Shown here: positions 29,869 to 37,808 of the stretch, in pieces | Position numbering within the stretch: position 1 is the stretch's first letter | How the letters are laid out: the number at the start of each line of letters is the position of its first letter | NCBI RefSeq assembly: GCF_016714285.1 | Contig: NZ_JADJNN010000002.1 | Span: forward strand, 1-64,000 | Reading direction: 5' to 3' | DNA: 64,000 bases | From: Nannocystis sp. | GTDB lineage: Bacteria; Myxococcota_A; Polyangia; Nannocystales; Nannocystaceae | Notes under the pieces: generated by a model | What the model saw: only the letters and a program-made list of their open reading frames with translations | What the model was told of the DNA's origin: nothing | Database searches by the model: none | Position numbers and translations under genes: made by a program

Positions 29869-30969
29869 ATGGACGACACGACCCGCGACCGACGCGACCA
29901 GGCCCGCTGGCTCATCCTCCTCGCCACCCTGGCCGGCGCCCTCTACCTGTGCTGGTTGATGCTCAAGCCCTTCATCGGCGTGCTCCTGTGGGCAGCCGTG
30001 CTGACGATGAGCTTCGACCCTGTGCACCGCCGCATCGTCGCCCGCACCGGGCGCCCCAACCTGAGCGCCATCCTCTGCTGCCTGCTCGTGGTCCTCACGA
30101 TCGGCGTCCCCGCCGGCCTCATCAGCTGGGCGATCCTCCACGAGATCGTCCCCGCCGTGTCCCACCTCGAGGGCGGTGTCAGCGACCTCCTGAGCCCCGA
30201 CTCACCCTACACCGGCGAGGTGATCCAGTGGCTCGGCAAATACATCGACCTCGCCAAGGCCCGCGCCGAGATCGTCACCCAGCTCGGCAGCTTTAGCACC
30301 GCCGCCCGCACCGTGGCCTTCGTCGGCAGCGTCGTCGGCACCCTCGTCGAGTCCCTCTTCGTCGTGTTCGTGATGTTCTATCTGTTTCGCGACGGCAAGC
30401 AGGTGCGCGCCGCCCTGTCGAGCGTGATCCCGCTGCGCCACCGCGAGACCTACGCGATCTTCCTGCGCACCCGCGAGGTGGTCGGCGCCTCGGTCTACGG
30501 CGTGCTCGTCATCGCCGCGGTCCAGGGCGCCCTCGGCGGCCTCGCCTTCTGGGTCCTCGGCCTGCCCTCCGCGGTGCTGTGGGCCGTCGCCATGATGTTC
30601 CTGTCGCTCATCCCCGTGACCGGCTCCTTCGTGGTCTGGATCCCCGCCGCGATCTACCTCGCCACCCACGGCTCGTGGATCTCCGCGATCCTCCTCGCTA
30701 TCTGGGGCACCTTCGTCATCGGCACCATCGACAACTTCCTCCGCCCCAAGCTGGTCGGCGAGCGCGCCAAGCTCCACGAGCTCTTCATCTTCTTCGCCGT
30801 CCTCGGCGGCCTCCAGGTCTTCGGCCTCCTCGGCATCGTCCTCGGGCCGGTGGTCCTGGCCATCGCCATCGCCCTCTTCGACGCCTTCCGCCACCCCATC
30901 GAGGCCAACGCCTCGCAGACGATGACGACCATGACCAACGCCAGCGTCACCCCGACGATGCTGCCCTGA
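29869..30969 (+). CDS. AI-2E family transporter (PerM-like)
   Basis: 366 aa with about eight hydrophobic segments, starting after 20 hydrophilic residues. FVVFVMFYLFRDGKQ, the central SVYGVLVIAAVQGALGG, and the C-terminal FLSLIPVTGSFVVWIPAAI and GTIDNFLRPKLVG are classical for the AI-2E/PerM family, which exports small molecules or ions; AI-2 export itself is shown for only a few members. It starts 21 bp after the biotin carrier gene on the same strand, probably in the same transcript. Confidence 0.92.
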   Translation: MDDTTRDRRDQARWLILLATLAGALYLCWLMLKPFIGVLLWAAVLTMSFDPVHRRIVARTGRPNLSAILCCLLVVLTIGVPAGLISWAILHEIVPAVSHLEGGVSDLLSPDSPYTGEVIQWLGKYIDLAKARAEIVTQLGSFSTAARTVAFVGSVVGTLVESLFVVFVMFYLFRDGKQVRAALSSVIPLRHRETYAIFLRTREVVGASVYGVLVIAAVQGALGGLAFWVLGLPSAVLWAVAMMFLSLIPVTGSFVVWIPAAIYLATHGSWISAILLAIWGTFVIGTIDNFLRPKLVGERAKLHELFIFFAVLGGLQVFGLLGIVLGPVVLAIAIALFDAFRHPIEANASQTMTTMTNASVTPTMLP

Positions 30970-31195
30970 ACCAATAGAAACGACCGGCTGCAACGGGGCC
31001 CGCACCCCAAACCCTGGACGAAAAGACGCGGACCTCGCAGCAGCCGGCCGTGAACGCCGACCGATGTTCGAACCGTTAGCGTCCACCGGACCCGCGATGG
31101 ATCACCGACATGCAACGAAGGTCGGCAAACCCCTGTACACGACCCAATCAGGCGTCACGCCGCTGTCGCGAAGCCGTCACTCGATGAGCGCGATT

Positions 31196-31330
31196 TCACA
31201 CCATCAGCGCCACGCGAATCAGCGCGCAAACACCGCCGGCCGCCGAGATCAGCGTCAAAACCCGACCTCGAAGCGCCTTCAGACCGTCCAGCCGCTGCGC
31301 CGTGGTGGGCGCGAATTCTTCGAAGATCAC
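31196..31330 (-). CDS. Tiny hydrophobic-tailed protein, 44 aa
   Basis: GTG 31328-31330 preceded by AGGAG with a 7-base spacer, a near-ideal ribosome binding site. The product starts VIFEEFAPTTAQRLDGLKAL, and the last 21 residues (VLTLISAAGG through VALMV) form one hydrophobic helix. TGA at 31196-31198. Composition is plausible for a single-pass small membrane protein, and the upstream palindrome suggests its own control. No family is recognised. It is too short for coding statistics to help, so it remains a candidate. Confidence 0.45.
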   Translation of the reverse strand: MIFEEFAPTTAQRLDGLKALRGRVLTLISAAGGVCALIRVALMV

Positions 31331-31348
31331 GGGGCAACTCCTCGCCAA

Positions 31349-31379
31349 GTGTTACAGCAATGAGAACTTGATGTAACAC
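31349..31379. promoter_or_regulatory. Palindrome GTGTTACA-N15-TGTAACAC
   Basis: Perfect 8-bp inverted repeat arms at 31349-31356 and 31372-31379, in an A/T-rich patch 19 bp upstream of the tiny ORF start. Symmetry and position suit a repressor operator over a promoter. The AT content is unlike the surrounding 70% GC sequence. Confidence 0.5.
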
Positions 31380-31475
31380 GCGGCCCGCCCCACGAGAAGT
31401 CTTCGACCAAGAATTATCGCCGGGCGGCCCCGCCCTGCCACTGGCAGAAGCGATGACCGCCCGGACCTGTCGCTG

Positions 31476-32150
31476 TCAGTCTTCCAGCTCGCCGCTGTCA
31501 CGCGGCTCGAGCAACCCGTCGGGCTCACGCGGCAGCGCCAGGTCGTCGTCGCCGGCGTCGAGCACGGCGCTCAGCCGCCGACTGTCAGCGAGTTCGCGAC
31601 GCCGCCGCTCCTCTTCCTCGGCCTCCGCCGAGTCGAGGGTGGCCCGCAGGCGACCGAGTCGGGCTGGGTCGTCCTCCGGATCGGAGGCACTGTCACCGCC
31701 CGCGTCGCTGGAGATCGTCTCGCTCGCAGCCGGCGCACCGCCGGTGATCGACGGTCCGTCCGCAGTCGCCGGAGCCGTCGCGTGTTCGACGGCCGTGGCG
31801 ATCTGGTTGACCGCCGCCTTCGCCGCGCGACCGATCCGCTTGGCCACGTTGCCCGCCGCGGTCGCGGCCTTCGCCAGCCGCTTGCCCACGGTCTTCTTGG
31901 TCGCGCTGACCTTCTTGGCCGCCGCCTTCGCCGTCGTCTTCGCCTTCGCCGTCGTCTTCTTGGCGGCGCTCTTGGCCTTCGCAGCGGTCTTCTTCACCGC
32001 CGTCTTCGCCTTCGCGGCGGTCTTCTTCACCGCCGTCTTCGCCTTCGCGGCGGTCTTCTTCACCGCCGTCTTCGCCTTCGCGGCGGTCTTCTTCACCGCT
32101 GTCTTGGCCTTCGCCGCAGTCTTCTTCGTGGTGGGTTTGCTGGTCGCCAT
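31476..32150 (-). CDS. Histone H1-like Lys/Ala-rich protein
   Basis: 224 aa from ATG 32148-32150, with AAGGAG upstream (spacing 5). Residues 9-52 are four copies of KKTAAKAKTAV, followed by two degenerate copies, giving a strongly basic N-terminal half like the C-terminal tail of histone H1. The C-terminal half reverses to acidic, rich in Asp, Glu and Ser. Such proteins bind and compact DNA in several myxobacteria. Its start is 150 bp from the end of the histidine kinase gene upstream. Confidence 0.85.
   Translation of the reverse strand: MATSKPTTKKTAAKAKTAVKKTAAKAKTAVKKTAAKAKTAVKKTAAKAKTAVKKTAAKAKSAAKKTTAKAKTTAKAAAKKVSATKKTVGKRLAKAATAAGNVAKRIGRAAKAAVNQIATAVEHATAPATADGPSITGGAPAASETISSDAGGDSASDPEDDPARLGRLRATLDSAEAEEEERRRRELADSRRLSAVLDAGDDDLALPREPDGLLEPRDSGELED
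31929..32126 (-). repeat. 33-bp tandem repeat in the H1-like gene
   Basis: Six units of 33 bp encode KKTAAKAKTAV. Units 1-4 (31995-32126) have identical protein sequence and near-identical DNA; units 5 and 6 are diverged (KKTAAKAKSAA, KKTTAKAKTTA). Unit-number change would lengthen or shorten the basic tail in frame. Confidence 0.93.
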
Positions 32151-32300
32151 CGCTTCTCCTTGCGGTCGCACTCGGGTTCGCAGAGTGGCCTTCGCCTTCA
32201 CCACAGTTTGCCACGGAGCACTTGCTCTCGGGCAGATCTTCGGCGACGAGCACGCCTCGCGATCAGGCCGCCGCGCTGTGCGCGTCACCGCTCGCGCGGC

Positions 32301-33587
32301 TCACACGGGCCACGGGAAGATGCCCGAGCGCATCGAGCTGCCCGCATCATCCGGCGGATCGTCGAGGTCCAGCGGCGCCTCGGCTGCCCGCGGATCGTCG
32401 GCCTCGCCGTCCTCGGCCTCGGCCTCGTCGAGCTCCGCTGGCAGTCGGACCGTGAAGGTCGAGCCCTCCCCGAGGCTGCTGGCGACCTCGATGTCACCGC
32501 CCATCCGCTGGCAGAAGCTGCGCGAGATGGCCAGCCCGAGCCCGGTGCCGCCGTAGCGGCGGGTGGTCGCGGCGCTGCCCTGGGCGAACTCCTCGAAGAT
32601 GCGCTTGATCTGCTCCGGCGACATGCCGATGCCGGTGTCCGAGACCCGCAGCACCACCTGCTCGCCGCCGGCTTCGGCCTCGCGCCACACCGCGAGCTCG
32701 ATCTGGCCCCCCGCCGTGAACTTGGCCGCGTTGCCGAGCAAGTTGAGCAGCACCTGGCGGACCTTCATCCGGTCGAGCCGGACCGCCCCGAGCTCGGCCG
32801 GGTAGTTGCGGACAAACCCGGTCGCCCCCCGCTCGAGCATCGGCAACACCGTCATCACCGCCTCCTCGACGACCTCCGCCAGCGGGAAGTCCTCGAGGTA
32901 GAGCTCCATCTTGCCGGCCTCGATCTTGGACAGGTCGAGCATGTTGTTGATCAGCGCCAGCAGGTGCTTGGCCGCCGACTGCACCCGCTGCACATCGGGG
33001 ATGTAGATCGTGTCCCCGCGATCCTGAAATTCCTCCTCGAGCAGCTCGCTGTAGCCGAGGATCGCCGTCAACGGCGTCCGCAATTCGTGGCTCATGTGGG
33101 CGATGAACGCGCTCTTGGCCCGATTCGCGTGCAGGGCGGCCTCCTGCGAGCGAGCCAAACGCTCGGTGTGCGCCGTCTCGAGCGCGAGCGCCAGGTGGTC
33201 CGCGATCGCCGTCAGGATCTCCACGTCGCCCTCCGTGAAGGCCGGTCGCGCCAGCCCACGGTCGAGGTAGAGCACCCCGAACAACCGATGCCCGAGCAGC
33301 AGCGGCGCCGCCAGCACGCGCCGCGGCGGCAACGGACTGCCGTCGATGCTCACCGAGCCGTCGGCCGCCCCGCTGACCGCGAGCGGCTCCCGGCTCATCC
33401 GCACCCGCTCGACCACCGCCGAGCAGCTCCCCGTCACATCGCCCAGCTCGCGCCCCTCGGCGTCGCGTGCGGAGCGGAGCACCAGCCGCTCGCTGCTCTC
33501 GGCCCCGAGGAACAGGTACGCGTGTTCGGCCCCGACGATGCGGATGACCTCGTGCAGCGCGAGCGGCGTGGACGACTTGCGGGGCAT
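32301..33587 (-). CDS. GAF-domain sensor histidine kinase
   Basis: 428 aa, no membrane segment. A GAF domain covers about 10-140 (SAARDAEGRELGDVTGS-like core, then APLLLGHRLFGVLYLDR). The dimerisation/phosphotransfer box is FIAHMSHELRTPL with phospho-acceptor His167. ATPase motifs follow: NLLGNAAKFT (N box), DTGIGM (G1), GGTGLGLAISR (G2). An acidic 45-residue tail ends the protein. It probably senses a cytoplasmic signal through GAF and passes phosphate to a response regulator that is not in this window. Confidence 0.95.
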   Translation of the reverse strand: MPRKSSTPLALHEVIRIVGAEHAYLFLGAESSERLVLRSARDAEGRELGDVTGSCSAVVERVRMSREPLAVSGAADGSVSIDGSPLPPRRVLAAPLLLGHRLFGVLYLDRGLARPAFTEGDVEILTAIADHLALALETAHTERLARSQEAALHANRAKSAFIAHMSHELRTPLTAILGYSELLEEEFQDRGDTIYIPDVQRVQSAAKHLLALINNMLDLSKIEAGKMELYLEDFPLAEVVEEAVMTVLPMLERGATGFVRNYPAELGAVRLDRMKVRQVLLNLLGNAAKFTAGGQIELAVWREAEAGGEQVVLRVSDTGIGMSPEQIKRIFEEFAQGSAATTRRYGGTGLGLAISRSFCQRMGGDIEVASSLGEGSTFTVRLPAELDEAEAEDGEADDPRAAEAPLDLDDPPDDAGSSMRSGIFPWPV

Positions 33588-33746
33588 CTTGCGTCTGCGC
33601 CCGCTCCCGTGGCGGATCCGACGCGAGCAGCCTAAATCATCTTCGGGGCCGCGATCAACTCAGCGACCAAGTCCCCACGACTGGCAAGTCGCAGGCGCGC
33701 CTGCGCGCACACGATCATCTGTCCCTTGAGCCATGCCGCGCGCCGC

Positions 33747-34037
33747 CTAGCAGTAGCGGACGGCGCAGCGCGTCTCATCGCCGTCGACCGTGAACGCGAG
33801 CTGACAGTCGGCCGGCATCGTCCCGCTGCGGATCGTCCCGCCGATCGCCGAGGGCCGGTTGTCGGGCCCCATGATCGTGTTCACCTCGATGCTCACGCCG
33901 AAGTCTCGCTCGAGCGAATGCACCCAGCGCATGTACTCCTGCGAACCCGCGGAAGTGCCACCCAGCAACAGGCTACTGCGCTGCGCGACGAGGTTGATCA
34001 GATGCGTGTAGGGACGAAGACTGACGGGGGGGGTCAC
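33747..34037 (-). CDS. Hypothetical small protein, start uncertain
   Basis: 96 aa if started at GTG 34035-34037. The sequence (SLRPYTHLINLVAQRSSLLL, MRWVHSLERDFGVSIEVN, CQLAFTVDGDETRCAVRYC) reads as real protein. Upstream in the same frame LVACAASCVWAVGAGAAV looks like a signal peptide preceded by KRSQR, but no standard start codon precedes it. A run of eight G (34026-34033) lies just after the GTG and could hide an indel. Probably an exported protein with a disulfide-capable C-terminus; family unknown. Confidence 0.4.
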   Translation of the reverse strand: MTPPVSLRPYTHLINLVAQRSSLLLGGTSAGSQEYMRWVHSLERDFGVSIEVNTIMGPDNRPSAIGGTIRSGTMPADCQLAFTVDGDETRCAVRYC

Positions 34038-34433
34038 AGCGGCACCAGCTCCAACTGCCCAGACACAAGAGGCAGCACATGCTACCAGACCATCACCGCG
34101 TTGGGATCTTTTCCACGCGACTCCTCGCGGCCACAGCCACTGCGACAGCCACTGCGACAGCCACTGGCCAGGGCCACAGCCACTGCCAGGGGCCGTGGTG
34201 ACAGGACATACATTTGTAAGGAAGATCGCATTATGTGCATTCGATCTAATCGCCGCGTGCCACCAGGGCCCCGGTAACTCAAACGAAAGCCACGCCAGGC
34301 GGCCCGCCACAGCATCAGCGACCTCCACCTGCACCGCGAGCACCGTGACCCCGCCACTCGACCGCGGACGGATGTCCACGAATTTTGCGAGCCCGTTTGA
34401 CAGCCCTCGCCCCACCGTCGCACCTTCCCCGGC
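34038..34433. other. Noncoding stretch with short repeats
   Basis: 396 bp with no convincing gene. It holds a cluster of a 12-bp repeat (34132-34191), then an unusually A/T-rich patch (34201-34252) that could carry a promoter for the downstream exonuclease gene, then ordinary GC-rich sequence. Confidence 0.5.
34132..34191. repeat. 12-bp tandem repeat CGACAGCCACTG
   Basis: ACAGCCACTG occurs four times in about 60 bp: three tandem units (CACAGCCACTG, then CGACAGCCACTG twice), then GCCAGGGC and a fourth. In the minus-strand frame it would encode Gln-Trp-Leu-Ser repeats, which is not convincing protein. Confidence 0.8.
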
Positions 34434-35327
34434 GTGCCGGAGCTCCTGCGCGTCGCCTCGTGGAACGTCAACGGCCTGCGTGCCTGCGCCAGCAAGGGCC
34501 ACTTCCTGCCGTGGCTGCAGCGCTCCAAGGCCGACATCCTCGGCGTGCAAGAGGTCCGCGCCCGCCCCGAACAGCTGGGGCCGACCGTCGCCCAACCGCG
34601 CCGCTGGAGCACCCACTTCGTCGCCGCCGAGCGCCCCGGCTACAGCGGCGTCGGCCTGTTCTCCCGCCGACCACCCGACCTCGTCGAGACCTCGCTCGGC
34701 CTGCCCCACTTCGACGTCGAGGGCCGCGTGCAGCTGGCCCACTTCGGCGCGCTGGTCGTCGCCAACATCTACTTCCCGAACGGCAACGGGCTCGAGCGCG
34801 ACAACTCGCGCGTGCCCTACAAGCTCGAGTTCTACCGCCACCTGCACGCCCGCCTCGCCGCGCTGCAGGCCGCGGGCAAGCGGGTGCTGGTACTCGGCGA
34901 CTTCAACACGGCGCACACCGAGATCGACCTGGCCCGCCCCAAGGAGAACGCGAAGACCAGCGGCTTCCTGCTCGAGGAGCGGGCCGAGCTGTCGCGCTGG
35001 CTGGCCAGCGGCTACGTCGACACCTTCCGCAAGTTTCACCCCGGGCCCGGACATTACTCATGGTGGTCGCAGCGCGCCGGGGCCCGCGAGCGCAACGTCG
35101 GCTGGCGCATCGACTACGTGCTGGCCTGTCCGGCCGCGGCGAACTTCGTTCGCGATGCAGCGATCCATCCCAGGATCCTCGGCTCCGATCACTGCCCCGT
35201 GAGCGTGACCGTCGATCCCGCGATCTGTCGGGCGACCGCTGAAACCCCGGTCCCCACGCCGGTGTCGCCCAGACGCGGCCCGCAACCGGCGGAAAAGCGG
35301 CTGACAAGCGGCGCGCCTTCGGCGTAG
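34434..35327 (+). CDS. xthA: Exodeoxyribonuclease III
   Basis: 297 aa from GTG 34434. Family motifs are all present: SWNVNGLRA, LGVQEVR (metal-binding Glu), YFPNGN, LGDFNTAH (Asp/Asn pair), WRIDYVLAC and the closing GSDHCPV. It removes nucleotides from the 3' ends of double-stranded DNA and nicks at abasic sites in base excision repair. The last 30 residues are Pro/Thr-rich and variable. Usual length is about 255-270; the extra length is that tail. Confidence 0.95.
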   Translation: MPELLRVASWNVNGLRACASKGHFLPWLQRSKADILGVQEVRARPEQLGPTVAQPRRWSTHFVAAERPGYSGVGLFSRRPPDLVETSLGLPHFDVEGRVQLAHFGALVVANIYFPNGNGLERDNSRVPYKLEFYRHLHARLAALQAAGKRVLVLGDFNTAHTEIDLARPKENAKTSGFLLEERAELSRWLASGYVDTFRKFHPGPGHYSWWSQRAGARERNVGWRIDYVLACPAAANFVRDAAIHPRILGSDHCPVSVTVDPAICRATAETPVPTPVSPRRGPQPAEKRLTSGAPSA

Positions 35328-35337
35328 CTTCGGGCGC

Positions 35338-37241
35338 ATGATCCGCCCGCAGATCCTCGCTCCGCTGACCGCACTGCTGCTCCTCGTCGGCTGCCAGCCG
35401 CCCGGCGACGCCAAGAAGACCGCGACCAAGAAGACCGAGACCAAGGTCGAGGCCAAGCAAGACGCCAAGCAGCCCGCGACCAAGAAGCCCTCGGTCGAGC
35501 CGGACGGCGTCGCCAAGGACTTCGTCAACGGCGTCGACGTCCGCCTGCGCGAGCTCATCGTCGCCTCGAGCAAGGCCGAGTGGGACAAGAACACCAACAT
35601 CACCGACGCCACCGAGAAGGCCGCCGCCGCCGCTCAGGAGCAGTTGATGGAGTACATGGGCACCACGATCAAGGCCGCCACCGGCATCAAGACCGAGGGC
35701 CTCGACCCCGACACCGCCCGCAAGCTCCACCTGATCAAGACCACCGCCAGCCCGCCGCCCGCGCCGAGCGACGCCGCCAAGCGCAAGGAGCTCGCCGACC
35801 TCGGCGCCAAGATGGAGGGCATCTACGGCAAGGGCAAGGCCTGCAAGGACCCCAAGAAGCCGAAGACCTGCAAGGACATCGGCCAGCTCTCCGACATCAT
35901 GGCCGAGAGCCGCAACTACGACGAGCTGCTCGCGCCTGGCAAGGCTGGCACCACACCGCCGTCGAGCTGCGCCCGCTGTACACCCGCTTCGTCGAGCTCG
36001 CCAACGAGGGCGCCCGAGAGATCGGCTACAAGGACCTCGGCGAGCTGTGGCGCTCCGGCTACGACATGAGCCCCGCCGAGTTCGAGCAGGAGACCGAGCG
36101 CCTGTGGACGCAGGTCAAGCCGCTCTACGACCAGCTGCACTGCCACGTGCGCGCCAAGCTGGTCGAGAAGTACGGCAAGGACAAGGTCCCCGAGACCGGC
36201 CTCATCCCGGCCCACCTGCTCGGCAACATGTGGGCCCAGGAGTGGGGCAACATCTACCCGCTGATCGAGCCCTACAAGGGCGCCGCCAGCATCGACGTCA
36301 CCAAGGCCCTCAAGGCCGCCAAGTACGACGAGCTGAAGATGGTCAAGCTCGGCGAGTCCTTCTTCACCTCGCTCGGCCTCGACCCGCTGCCCGCCACCTT
36401 CTGGGAGCGCTCGATGTTCATCCAGCCCAAGGACCGCGAGGTGGTCTGCCACGCGAGCGCCTGGGACGTCGACCTCAACAACGACCTGCGCATCAAGATG
36501 TGCATCAAGATCAACCAGGAGGACCTGATCACGATCCACCACGAGCTCGGGCACAACTACTACTATCACTACTATTACAAGCTCCCGGTTCTCTACCAGA
36601 ACGGCGCCCACGACGGCTTCCACGAGGCGATCGGCGACGCCCTCGCGCTCTCCGTCACGCCCGCCTACCTCAAGCAGATCGGCCTCATCGACACCGTCCC
36701 CAGTGACGACAAGGGCCTCATCAACCTGCAGATGCAAGACGCCCTCGACAAGATCGCCTTCCTGCCCTTCGGCAAGCTCATCGATCAATGGCGCTGGGAC
36801 GTGTTCTCCGGCAAGACCAAGCCCAGCGAGTACAACGCCGCCTGGTGGGCCCTGCGCGCCAAATACCAGGGCATCGCCCCCGCCGGCGACCGCCCCGACC
36901 CCGAGCTCTTCGACGCCGGCGCCAAGTACCACGTCCCCGCCAACGTCCCCTACACCCGCTACTTCCTCGCCCGCATCCTCCAATTCCAGTTCCACAAGTC
37001 CCTGTGCGCCGCCGCCGGCCACACCGGCCCGCTCTACGAGTGCTCCATCTACGGCAAGACCGCCGCCGGCGACAAGCTCCGCGCCATGCTCGAGCTCGGC
37101 AGCAGCAAGCCCTGGCCCGACGCCCTCGAGGCCGTCACCGGTCAGCGCACCATGGACGCACAGCCCATGATCGAGTACTTCGAGCCGCTCCTGAAGTGGC
37201 TCGAGGAGCAGAACAAGGGCCGCACCTGCGGCTGGCAATGA
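35338..37241 (+). CDS. M2-family metallopeptidase lipoprotein (ACE-like), frameshifted
   Basis: The ORF begins at ATG 35338 with a lipobox (LLLLVGC) and a Lys-rich linker, giving a lipid-anchored enzyme of about 634 aa once repaired. The zinc motif HELGH is at 36540-36554 with FHEAIGDALAL after it, as in angiotensin-converting enzyme (dipeptidyl carboxypeptidase). The N-terminal frame ends NYDELL and then loses sense; the next frame resumes WQGWHHTAVELRPLY. Restoring one G near 35934 gives NYDELLAAWQGWHHTA, matching the family. So there is a single-base deletion, either an assembly error or a recent inactivation. The active-site half is intact. Confidence 0.85.
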
Positions 37242-37363
37242 GCTGACCCCCGGGACATGTCCAACGGGACATGTCCCGGAGGGCATGTCCAACGGGACTC
37301 ACCCGCAGCTGGCAGGGAGCTGCCCCGCCGCGACATGTCCACTCGAACATGTCCCTGGGGCAC
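37223..37363. repeat. Imperfect tandem repeat with ACATGTCC palindromes
   Basis: About 62 bp starting at 37223, which includes the last codons of the M2 peptidase gene, is repeated imperfectly from 37300 (period 77-78 bp). Each copy carries CATGTCC pairs. A 12-bp perfect palindrome GGGACATGTCCC lies at 37266-37277 and GGACATGTCC at 37253-37262; five CATGTCC occurrences fall within 37251-37355. The block lies between convergent genes. Confidence 0.8.
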
Positions 37364-37376
37364 AGCCACCGCGGCC

Positions 37377-37808
37377 TCACCCGCGCCGCGGCGGCTTGCC
37401 CATCGCCAGCGCCGCGTCGATGCGCGCCTCGAGCCACGGCACCACCAGCTCGTCGAAGCGCCCCCGCCCCGACGTGCACAGGCACCAGTGGGCCACCAGC
37501 GCCTCGAGCGCGGTCGACGACCGGTAATCACGCGTGCTCCGGACCCCGCGACTGCCTGGCTTGTGGCTGAGGTTGCGCGCGCGCCGGACCACCCCGGCCT
37601 CGGCCTCGTCGAGCATCGGCTCGATCGCCGCCAGCAGCTCGGCCTGCGCCTCGGCGCAGACCACCCGGGCCTTCATCGCGTGCAGGCGGTCGGTCGGGAA
37701 GTCGCCGCGCCGGGCCAGGCGCAGCCGGACCTCGCGCTCGAACTCCGCGTCACCGAGCCACGCGAGCGTGCGAACGGACCGCTCCCCCTGCATCGGCGGC
37801 ACGCTCAT
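37377..37808 (-). CDS. mrnC: Mini-ribonuclease III
   Basis: 143 aa, the normal size for this family. LAWLGDAEFEREVRLRL holds the catalytic-domain signature with Asp, then AKAQAELL-like text (AEAQAELLAAIEPMLDEAE), VVRRARN, and the closing YRSSTALEALVAHWCL. Mini-III is an RNase III without a dsRNA-binding domain that matures 23S rRNA. The ATG overlaps the uvrC stop by 4 bp (ATGA), so it is the last gene of the rseP-uvrC-mrnC unit. Confidence 0.87.
   Translation of the reverse strand: MSVPPMQGERSVRTLAWLGDAEFEREVRLRLARRGDFPTDRLHAMKARVVCAEAQAELLAAIEPMLDEAEAGVVRRARNLSHKPGSRGVRSTRDYRSSTALEALVAHWCLCTSGRGRFDELVVPWLEARIDAALAMGKPPRRG

Larger units (their letters stand above)
30970..31475. other. Sparse region around a tiny ORF
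   Basis: 506 bp between the transporter and the H1-like gene, less GC-rich than its surroundings. The only candidate gene is the 44-codon minus-strand ORF at 31196-31330, with a palindrome upstream of it. No tRNA-like or terminator-like structure was recognised in 30970-31195 or 31380-31475; longer open frames here have no coding character. Confidence 0.5.

Noticed and set aside
31064..31363. A 99-codon plus-strand gene in the sparse region
   Set aside because: His/Arg/Ser-rich, no ribosome binding site and no coding pattern; the minus-strand 44-codon frame is better supported.
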